47,557 nucleotides of DNA from Chitinispirillaceae bacterium. Lineage in GTDB: Bacteria; Fibrobacterota; Chitinivibrionia; Chitinivibrionales; Chitinispirillaceae. Positions 41,728 to 47,557 of the stretch are shown here, one piece after another. The notes under the pieces were generated by a model. The model ran no database searches, was not told the DNA's origin, and saw nothing but the letters and a program-made list of their open reading frames with translations. Each line of letters opens with the position of its first letter. Positions within the stretch are counted from its first letter, which is position 1. The stretch lies in NCBI GenBank assembly GCA_016929415.1, contig JAFGIW010000038.1, positions 1 through 47,557 of the forward strand. The letters run 5' to 3'. The translations under genes were made by a program, and so were the position numbers.

Positions 41728-42285
41728 ATGGAAGAGATCGTACGGAAATTGGAATATAATACGCGTCAAAGCTGGGAGTCAAAAGTAAAACGGCCACTCC
41801 CGGCATTGATTTCAGGTATCCTGCTGTTTCTTCTTTCTGTCGGTGGAGCGCTCTTTTTCGCTTTTTCCTTCTTCGTCCTCTATGAGTCGGGCGGGAGACT
41901 CGAAGGAGAGGAGTTGGAAGGTGTAGTGTATCTTTTCATCTCATTATCGATAGTTATTGCCGGTGCCGGGTTGATTATTGCCCGAAAATACCGGGCTGGT
42001 GGGCTCATGTGTCTGCTTGCAGGAATATTTCTTTCCATTGCAGCATGGTATATCGGTATTCCTGTTGTCATATTTGCGATAATTGCACTGCGCGGTTCCG
42101 ACCGTCTTGAAGAGGCAATTAAAGCTAATTTGAAAGGGAACCGGTCGATATCGCTGAAGGAGCTTTCGGTTAATCTGAAGAAGACGGAAGCTGATATTGA
42201 ATTCACTGTCAGAAAAATGAGTATGAAGGATAATGGAATTGTATTTGATCCTGAACACAGGGAAGTTAAAATGAATGAGGGATGA
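41728..42285 (+). CDS. Membrane protein with C-terminal winged-helix-like tail, function unknown
   Basis: The 185-residue protein has about four hydrophobic segments (about 27-57, 70-88, 92-110, 112-122) and a soluble C-terminus of about 60 residues ('RSISLKELSVNLKKTEADIEFTVRKM') that resembles a winged-helix fold seen in bacterial membrane proteins paired with PH-like domains. The ATG at 41728 follows GGAGAG; an upstream TTG at 41713 is rejected. It forms a two-gene unit with the PH-like gene. A hairpin follows at 42287-42320. Confidence 0.65.
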   Translation: MEEIVRKLEYNTRQSWESKVKRPLPALISGILLFLLSVGGALFFAFSFFVLYESGGRLEGEELEGVVYLFISLSIVIAGAGLIIARKYRAGGLMCLLAGIFLSIAAWYIGIPVVIFAIIALRGSDRLEEAIKANLKGNRSISLKELSVNLKKTEADIEFTVRKMSMKDNGIVFDPEHREVKMNEG

Positions 42286-42286
42286 T

Positions 42287-42320
42287 GTAACGGTAGTGGT
42301 AAGGTATATAATACCGTTAC
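42287..42320 (+). terminator. Inverted repeat after the PH-like/membrane-protein unit
   Basis: GTAACGGTA (42287-42295) pairs with TACCGTTAC (42312-42320), with an inner GGTA/TACC. There is no strong T-tract, so it is a weak candidate terminator. Confidence 0.45.
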
Positions 42321-42496
42321 TTTACATTGGTGAACGGATGTGACAACACGTCATAATCGACAGTAATCCCGGAAGGTGGTTCATGGTGCCTGACCTCGAA
42401 AACGACTGATGGTGCGGACTCCGATGCGCCGTCCAACCGGTTCAGTGCTGACGGCTTCGCCGCGGGTTAACCGGGTTGAGAAGCCGCCCTTACTTT

Positions 42497-43774
42497 TCAT
42501 TGTATCTTTCCCTTTGAATGCTGCCGGTCATCCTCCCTCAATTCACCAGCTTTACCGAGGGCATACTTTGTCAGAATCGGGCCTATGATTTCAAAAAAAA
42601 TGCATGTTGCGGTAACGGTGGTAATCACCGCGGCTCCCAGCAACTCTCCGGAATGAACGCCATCGCCGTTTACTGCACCGAGCCGTCCGAATTCATGTTT
42701 GACTATCAAAGCAAGACCGATGGCAACACCTGCCTGAGACAGTATGCCGAGACCGATGTACTTTCGGATGTTCTCATCGGCTCTGCCGATTATCGCTCCG
42801 ATTCGGGCGCCGCCCACCAATCCCAGGGTTCGGGCGACGACATAGACAATGCCGAGAATTCCAAGAGAAGGAAGCGCCGAAATATGCAAATTCGCCCCCG
42901 CCAAGGTGAAAAAGAGAATAAACAGGAGCGGCATGACACTTGACAGCTCATCATGTATCTTATGCGTGAAACTGTGCGGTTGCGTATTAACCACCATCAT
43001 CCCGAATACCATATTCGTCAGGATAATTGAGAAATGAAAAGCATCACAGATGCCGGCGAGAATCAACGCATAGGCAAACATGAGCAGGAAAAGGTCGCGG
43101 CTCTTGGCAAGACGTCTGCCGAGTATCGAAAAGAGCGCTGCGAGGATAATGCCGCAGAGAATACCTCCGACTATTTCAACCAGCGGTTCGTACAACATCG
43201 ACAACACGCTCATATCGTTTGAACCTGTTTCGGCGAGCAGCAACGATCGGGCGATCGCAGCGGCAAAACCGAAAATGATAATCCCGAGTCCGTCATCAAA
43301 TCCGACAACGGTATACAGTGCCTTGGTCAGCGGCCCCTTGGCACGATACTCCTTTATGACGGCAACCGTACCGGCAGGTGCGCTTGCGGGAGCAACAGCG
43401 CCAAAAATCAATGCCATTACCATATTGCGCGTCAGGAAGAAAACCGAAAGAAAAACAACGATGAATGCCCCGAATGATTCCGCAAAGATTATCACTATGA
43501 TGCTCTTCCCCAGCTTCGCAAGGGAAGGAAAGCTTAATTCAAGCCCGATTGAAATGGCAACAAACGCCAACGCTATTTCGGTAATGAATGAAAGCCTGTT
43601 CTGAAATCCCTCGTTTAAAAGATTCAACAGAGACGGGCCGGCAACGACACCGATAACCATGAACCCTATTAAAGAGGGAAGCTTGACCAGATTTGCGAGT
43701 TTTCCCGCGAACAGGCTGAGAAAAACCACTGTTCCAACGGCGAGCAACGGCGGCGGTGTAGCTATAAAATGCAT
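42497..43774 (-). CDS. Cation/proton antiporter (CPA family, KefB/NapA-like)
   Basis: The 425-residue protein has 12-13 predicted membrane helices over nearly its full length and motifs of sodium or potassium/proton exchangers: 'LPSLIGFMVIGVVAGPSLL' (first helices, in part), 'GLELSFPSLAKLG', 'GAVAPASAPAGTV' and 'VGFDDGLGIIIFG' with an Asp pair at the transport site. It lacks a cytoplasmic TrkA-N/RCK domain. It lies 9 bases downstream of a gene for an EIIA-like regulator, and its GAGGAA ribosome site is next to that gene's stop, so the two are co-translated. The ion cannot be told from sequence. A 7-bp stem (42452-42458/42480-42486) follows the stop. Confidence 0.87.
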   Translation of the reverse strand: MHFIATPPPLLAVGTVVFLSLFAGKLANLVKLPSLIGFMVIGVVAGPSLLNLLNEGFQNRLSFITEIALAFVAISIGLELSFPSLAKLGKSIIVIIFAESFGAFIVVFLSVFFLTRNMVMALIFGAVAPASAPAGTVAVIKEYRAKGPLTKALYTVVGFDDGLGIIIFGFAAAIARSLLLAETGSNDMSVLSMLYEPLVEIVGGILCGIILAALFSILGRRLAKSRDLFLLMFAYALILAGICDAFHFSIILTNMVFGMMVVNTQPHSFTHKIHDELSSVMPLLFILFFTLAGANLHISALPSLGILGIVYVVARTLGLVGGARIGAIIGRADENIRKYIGLGILSQAGVAIGLALIVKHEFGRLGAVNGDGVHSGELLGAAVITTVTATCIFFEIIGPILTKYALGKAGELREDDRQHSKGKIQ

Positions 43775-43783
43775 GCCGATTCC

Positions 43784-44596
43784 TCAAATATCCAGCTGGC
43801 CGGAAGCATAGAGCGTTTCAATCGTCTGCACGAGAAGCCCTTTCCTCCGTTCAAATCCACCGACTAATGTTTCAAGCCTTCGCAGGAGTTCATTCGTCAG
43901 TGTGTGTTTGATGGAAGCGAGGATAATCCGGTGAAATCCTCTTTTGTCATCATTCCAGAAGGCCGCAAAAAGCGGCAGGCCTCGAAGATGCTCGGAACAG
44001 TCGTGACCCTCCAGTACCGATATATAGGCGTCATCGAATTCGGAAACGAGCTGAAGGATTTCCTCAAAGATGCTTTCATCCTGAATCGTTACAATCACGA
44101 TATTGCGCTTGGCGGAAGCGCCCTGGGCAATCGTGCCGCTTACATGGCGCAGAAAATGTTCGGAGAGAACCGTTTCATTTGTAGAAGAGAGGAGTTCATC
44201 CACGGTTTCCTTATCGTTGAGGATTCTGGAAATGGCGGAAAGGATACGAATATGCGTATTTTTTTCGTCCTTCGGCCCGATGATGAATGGAATCAGCCGC
44301 GTCGGCTTTCCGTCAAGTGACCTGAAATCAACACCGGAAGCGTGCAACACCATTCCAACAACAAATTCTGCAACATCCGACATCAAGGAGTGGGGTATGG
44401 CTATACCGTTTTGGAATCCTGTGGAACCCAATTCTTCACGTTTCGACAGTCCGCTGAATATCGCTTCTTCGGTGATGTTCTCCAAGACGGAGCACTTCTT
44501 TGCAAGGGATGAAATCTGCCGCAGGAGCGACTCCTTATCACGGGCATCACTTTGAACCAACGTGCATTCCTGCCTGAAGGCGGATATCAAATCCAT
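43784..44596 (-). CDS. PTS EIIA-like (PtsN/FruA type) regulator with C-terminal PII-like domain
   Basis: Residues about 5-150 match the type-2 EIIA fold; H69 in 'GIAIPHSLMSD' is at the phosphorylation site, and 'PTRLIPFIIGPKDEKNTHI' (in part) is the usual strand after it. Residues about 164-265 form a second domain ('RNIVIVTIQDESIFEEIL', 'AYISVLEGHD') whose strand-helix order suggests a PII/CutA-like fold. No permease gene is near, so it is probably regulatory, most likely acting on the antiporter encoded 9 bases downstream. It starts 10 bases after aroB. Domain two and the target are inference. Confidence 0.78.
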   Translation of the reverse strand: MDLISAFRQECTLVQSDARDKESLLRQISSLAKKCSVLENITEEAIFSGLSKREELGSTGFQNGIAIPHSLMSDVAEFVVGMVLHASGVDFRSLDGKPTRLIPFIIGPKDEKNTHIRILSAISRILNDKETVDELLSSTNETVLSEHFLRHVSGTIAQGASAKRNIVIVTIQDESIFEEILQLVSEFDDAYISVLEGHDCSEHLRGLPLFAAFWNDDKRGFHRIILASIKHTLTNELLRRLETLVGGFERRKGLLVQTIETLYASGQLDI

Positions 44597-44606
44597 ACGG
44601 TTCTCC

Positions 44607-45686
44607 TTATCCGAACACCGCTGTAATTACCTGTTTCACCACCCCGGCCGGTACGTCGCTTCTCACCACCGAGCTGCCGGCGGTGGTCGGCAGCACGAGG
44701 CGGAGCCTGCCGTCGACAACTTTCTTATCGGTAAACATCATCTCGTACAAACGTTTTGTGTCGGGTTTTTCCGGAAGCGTCGGTTTGGGGATCAATTTAA
44801 CGATGGCATCGTAATCGGTCAGTGACTCACAATTGATCGATCCGCACTGTTTTGAACAGGCAATCGCGCACTGCATGCCCCACCAGACCGCTTCGCCGTG
44901 CAGGACTTTCTCGAACTTGAAATACCGCTCGATCGCGTGGGCGAAGGTGTGGCCGAAGTTGAGCAGGGCGCGAAGGCCGCAGGTCTCACATTCATCCTTT
45001 TCCACCACTCCCGCCTTCACCGCGATGCTGCGGCGGATTCCCTCGAGCAGTATCGGCATATTTTTCGCGATCATCGCATCGTGGTTGGCGAGCACAAAAT
45101 CGAACATCTCCCTTCCGCCGATAAAGGCGTTTTTAAAAAGTTCGGCATAGCCACACATGAATTCCCGGTCGGACAGTGTTGACAAAAATGAAGTATCAAC
45201 ATAGACCATTTTCGGCTGGTGAAACGCGCCGATGAGGTTTTTACCGAGCGGATGGTCGACCGCCGTTTTCCCGCCTACGCTCGAATCGACCATGGCGAGA
45301 AGCGTGGTGGGAACCTGCACATACCCCACGCCCCGCAGGAATGACGCCGCCGCGAACCCGGCAACGTCGCCGACCACGCCCCCGCCAAGGGCGATTACGA
45401 TGCTCGACCGATCGAGCTTCGATTCTAGAAGAAAATTGAGGATGCCGCCCCAGGTTTCAATCGTCTTATGCCGTTCACCGTCGGGCATTTCGTAGACCAC
45501 GCAATCGAACTCTTTTTTCCATCCGGCAATCAGGTCGCGGTAAAGAGCCGCGACGGTCGTGTTGGTGACAAGAGCGAATCGGCTTTTCGGGAATGCAGCC
45601 TTGAGTGCCGACGGCAGCTTCGAAACCGCCCCGTTTTCAAAAATAATGGGATATGACCGGGAACCAAGGTTGACAGTTAATTTCAT
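44607..45686 (-). CDS. aroB: 3-dehydroquinate synthase
   Basis: The 359-residue enzyme converts DAHP to 3-dehydroquinate, second step of the shikimate pathway. The NAD-binding 'GGGVVGDVAGFAAASFLRG' stretch (in part), 'VDSSVGGKTAVDHP', 'KNLIGAFHQP' and the zinc ligand region 'LNFGHTFAHAIE' are all present. It starts 3 bases after the aroA stop; GAGGAG of its ribosome site overlaps the end of aroA. It is second in a minus-strand operon. Confidence 0.96.
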   Translation of the reverse strand: MKLTVNLGSRSYPIIFENGAVSKLPSALKAAFPKSRFALVTNTTVAALYRDLIAGWKKEFDCVVYEMPDGERHKTIETWGGILNFLLESKLDRSSIVIALGGGVVGDVAGFAAASFLRGVGYVQVPTTLLAMVDSSVGGKTAVDHPLGKNLIGAFHQPKMVYVDTSFLSTLSDREFMCGYAELFKNAFIGGREMFDFVLANHDAMIAKNMPILLEGIRRSIAVKAGVVEKDECETCGLRALLNFGHTFAHAIERYFKFEKVLHGEAVWWGMQCAIACSKQCGSINCESLTDYDAIVKLIPKPTLPEKPDTKRLYEMMFTDKKVVDGRLRLVLPTTAGSSVVRSDVPAGVVKQVITAVFG

Positions 45687-45689
45687 TGA

Positions 45690-46973
45690 TCACTCCTCGA
45701 CGACTTTGATGTCCGCGCCGAGCGCCCTGAAATCATCGACAAACGACGGATAGGTGACCGCCGCAGCCTCGGCGGTATCGATGATCGTCTCGCCCCGGGC
45801 GACGCATCCGGCAAGCGCGAGCGCCATCACCACCCGGTGGTCGTCACGGCCTCTTACCGCAGCGCCGTGCAGTTCGCTTTTACGGATGATAAGCCCGTCG
45901 GCGGTCTCGGTGACGGCCGCGCCCATTTTCGTCAGCTCCTCCCGCATGACGACGATGCGGTCGGTCTCCTTGATGCGCGCATGACCCACGTTGACGATCC
46001 GGGTCTCACCGTCGAGCGTGCAGGCAAGCACCGAGACCGCTGGCAGCGAATCGGGCATGGAGTTGAGGTCCATGACGGCGGCTTTAAGCGTCCGATCGGC
46101 GCTGACGGTAACGCCGTCGCCGCCATGGGTGACTGCCGCTCCGGTCATTTTCAGCAGGTCGAAGACCCCCTTGTCTCCCTGAGGATCAGTAAAATCGAGC
46201 CCGTGCAGGGTGACCGGTCCACCGGTAAGCGCCGCACCCGCTGCGGCGAAGGTTGCGGATGAAAAATCGGCCGGCACCGTCATGTCGAACGGTTTGTACG
46301 ACTGGTTTCCCCGTATATGGAACTTGGTGTAGTCGGCGTTATGTTCGAGTCGTATTCCCTGTTTTTCAAGCCACCAGAGCGACAGCCGGACATAGGGGAC
46401 TTCCTGCAGGTTGACCACCGTGAAATCGGTATCTCCGCCTTTGATCAGCGGACAGGAAAAGAGCAGGCTCGAGACGTACTGCGACGATACGCCGTTTACC
46501 GTCGAGGTGCCGCCTTTGAGCGGTCCCGAGATGGTAAAGGGGAGGTCGCCGTTTTTCCGTTCGCGCTCATAGAGCGCGCCGAGCGGCACCAGTGCGTCGA
46601 GCAGATACTTGAAGGGCCGCGACCGCAACGAATTGTCGCCGTCAAACCTCCGTTTGCGCGAACCGAGCGCCGCGGCCGAGGTGAAAAGGTTCGTACCGGT
46701 GCCGCTGTTGCCCATGTCGAAAAAATCGCTGCCGCTGTTGTAATCGCCGCCGCGTCCGGTAATTGCAAGCGAATCTCCGCTGAAAGCCGTTTTCGCACCA
46801 AGGCTTCGGGCCGCGCCGAGTGCCGAAGCACCGTCACCGGTGAGCAACGGTTTTCTGATATATGAGGTTCCCGAAGCGAGCGTACCGATGAGAAGCGCCC
46901 TGATAGTGTGCGATTTCGACGACGGGATAGTAATCGAACCTTTGAGTTGTGATGGACGGACTATCAATTTCAT
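45690..46973 (-). CDS. aroA: 3-phosphoshikimate 1-carboxyvinyltransferase (EPSP synthase)
   Basis: The 427-residue enzyme joins phosphoenolpyruvate and shikimate-3-phosphate. The N-terminal 'SSKSHTIRALLIG' binds shikimate phosphate, 'DMGNSGTGTNLF' stands where most enzymes have GNAGT, and 'HARIKETDRI' is the usual 'R.KESDRI' block. The Ala-to-Ser change in the GNxGT motif is worth noting, as this loop lines the PEP/glyphosate site; class membership is not assigned. It leads the operon aroA-aroB-EIIA-antiporter; GGAGC precedes the ATG. Confidence 0.94.
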   Translation of the reverse strand: MKLIVRPSQLKGSITIPSSKSHTIRALLIGTLASGTSYIRKPLLTGDGASALGAARSLGAKTAFSGDSLAITGRGGDYNSGSDFFDMGNSGTGTNLFTSAAALGSRKRRFDGDNSLRSRPFKYLLDALVPLGALYERERKNGDLPFTISGPLKGGTSTVNGVSSQYVSSLLFSCPLIKGGDTDFTVVNLQEVPYVRLSLWWLEKQGIRLEHNADYTKFHIRGNQSYKPFDMTVPADFSSATFAAAGAALTGGPVTLHGLDFTDPQGDKGVFDLLKMTGAAVTHGGDGVTVSADRTLKAAVMDLNSMPDSLPAVSVLACTLDGETRIVNVGHARIKETDRIVVMREELTKMGAAVTETADGLIIRKSELHGAAVRGRDDHRVVMALALAGCVARGETIIDTAEAAAVTYPSFVDDFRALGADIKVVEE

Positions 46974-47037
46974 TGGAGAATCAGCTCCTTTGGATAAGGG
47001 ATTGCAGTTCTTTAATTGGAAATCGCGTCGAAGGCGG

Positions 47038-47557
47038 TCATGGCGTCGCTTCGTTGAGGAACGCTTTTACCCGGTTGCGGCCGCCGTTTTTCGCCCGGTA
47101 AAGCGCGACGTCGGCCTCTTCAAGCATATCCTGCGCCGTTTCGATGTCGTCGCGGTACATCGTGACGCCGAGCGAGGCGCTCAGGCGGCCGTTGGGCAGC
47201 AGTTGTTCATTGACAAAACGGTAATCGTAGATCGCCTGCCGGATGTGCTCGGCGTTCTTGAGCGCGAGATTGATCGGCTGGGCGTTGAGCAGCATGGCGA
47301 ACTCCTCGCCCCCGTAACGGCAGACCGTGTCGTCCTTGCTGCACACCGCATGCAGAATACGCACGGTCTCGATAAGGGCGATATCCCCCTGGATATGGCC
47401 GTTCAAATCGTTGTAGATCTTGAAGTGGTCGAGGTCGAGCATGATCAGCGAGAAAATCCTGCCCACGGTGCGCGCCTGCAGGAACAGCTTCCTGAATTCA
47501 TCGTCGAAGAAATGGCGGTTGTACGCTTTTGTCAAGTCGTCGATGAGCGCCCGGCTC
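47038..47557 (-). CDS. GGDEF-domain diguanylate cyclase (3' part; 5' end outside window)
   Basis: The frame is open to the window edge and enters with 'ALIDDLTKAYNRHFFDDEF', the standard start of a GGDEF domain (in part). The active-site loop reads 'RYGGEEFAML', the accepted GGEEF variant, and 'SASLGVTMY' and 'EEADVALYRAKNGGRN' follow, so it should make cyclic di-GMP. A possible inhibitory RxxD site is not obvious before the loop. The sensor part must lie beyond 47557. It runs in the same direction as aroA, 64 bases upstream of it. Confidence 0.93.
   Translation of the reverse strand, partial: SRALIDDLTKAYNRHFFDDEFRKLFLQARTVGRIFSLIMLDLDHFKIYNDLNGHIQGDIALIETVRILHAVCSKDDTVCRYGGEEFAMLLNAQPINLALKNAEHIRQAIYDYRFVNEQLLPNGRLSASLGVTMYRDDIETAQDMLEEADVALYRAKNGGRNRVKAFLNEATP

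Noticed and set aside
42452-42486. 7-bp stem after the antiporter gene as an intrinsic terminator
   Set aside because: The loop is 21 bases and no T-tract follows on the minus strand; too weak to list on its own.

Overview
The window reads as a chromosomal segment of a Gram-negative, plant-fibre-degrading bacterium, most likely of the Fibrobacterota (Fibrobacter/Chitinispirillum-like). This placement is inferred from the combination of GH45, GH11, GH30 and GH31 enzymes, 'Por/FlgD-like' beta-sandwich sorting domains on secreted proteins, and housekeeping genes of Gram-negative type. No ribosomal marker is present, so the placement is not proven.

Layout. 1-325: a degenerate tRNA-like 3' end and a terminator. 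325-4,241: a membrane-anchored Cache sensor protein, a PBP4-type carboxypeptidase (minus strand), and an ECF sigma / small membrane protein / LTxxQ periplasmic protein triad resembling CnrH-CnrY-CnrX. 4,301-8,149: a glycosyltransferase, an SLBB polysaccharide-export protein and a XerC/D recombinase. 8,300-12,226: a tight plus-strand operon of rfbA, rfbC, a PlsC-like acyltransferase, a FabZ-like dehydratase and an Fe-S flavoprotein fused to an SCP2 domain; the last three genes overlap by ATGA. 12,223-14,361: a membrane protein with a C-terminal zinc-ribbon-like tail, an isochorismatase-family hydrolase and a small secreted protein. 14,516-22,294: one 2,592-residue secreted TPR protein with an internal super-repeat of almost exactly 271 residues. 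22,739-25,205: pyrK-pyrD, and an AlkD-like gene that converges on pyrD.

25,229-40,974 is an accessory island of secreted polysaccharide-active proteins: a Tat-type nitroreductase-like protein with a sorting domain, GH30, GH31, a second GH30, a decayed third GH30, GH11 and GH45. These genes are mostly single transcription units with long AT-rich upstream regions carrying palindromes and direct repeats. A truncated and an intact REP-associated (IS200-like) transposase lie inside the island; the intact one has perfect 20-bp inverted ends. Two GH30 genes and the GH45 gene share an N-terminal module in which a sorting-like beta-sandwich appears inserted inside a carboxypeptidase-regulatory-like domain. 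Together the enzymes suggest attack on xylan, beta-glucan/cellulose and alpha-linked side chains outside the cell.

41,293-47,557: a two-gene unit (PH-like protein plus membrane protein) behind a long inverted repeat, then a minus-strand operon aroA-aroB-EIIA-like-cation/proton antiporter, and the 3' part of a GGDEF gene cut by the window edge.
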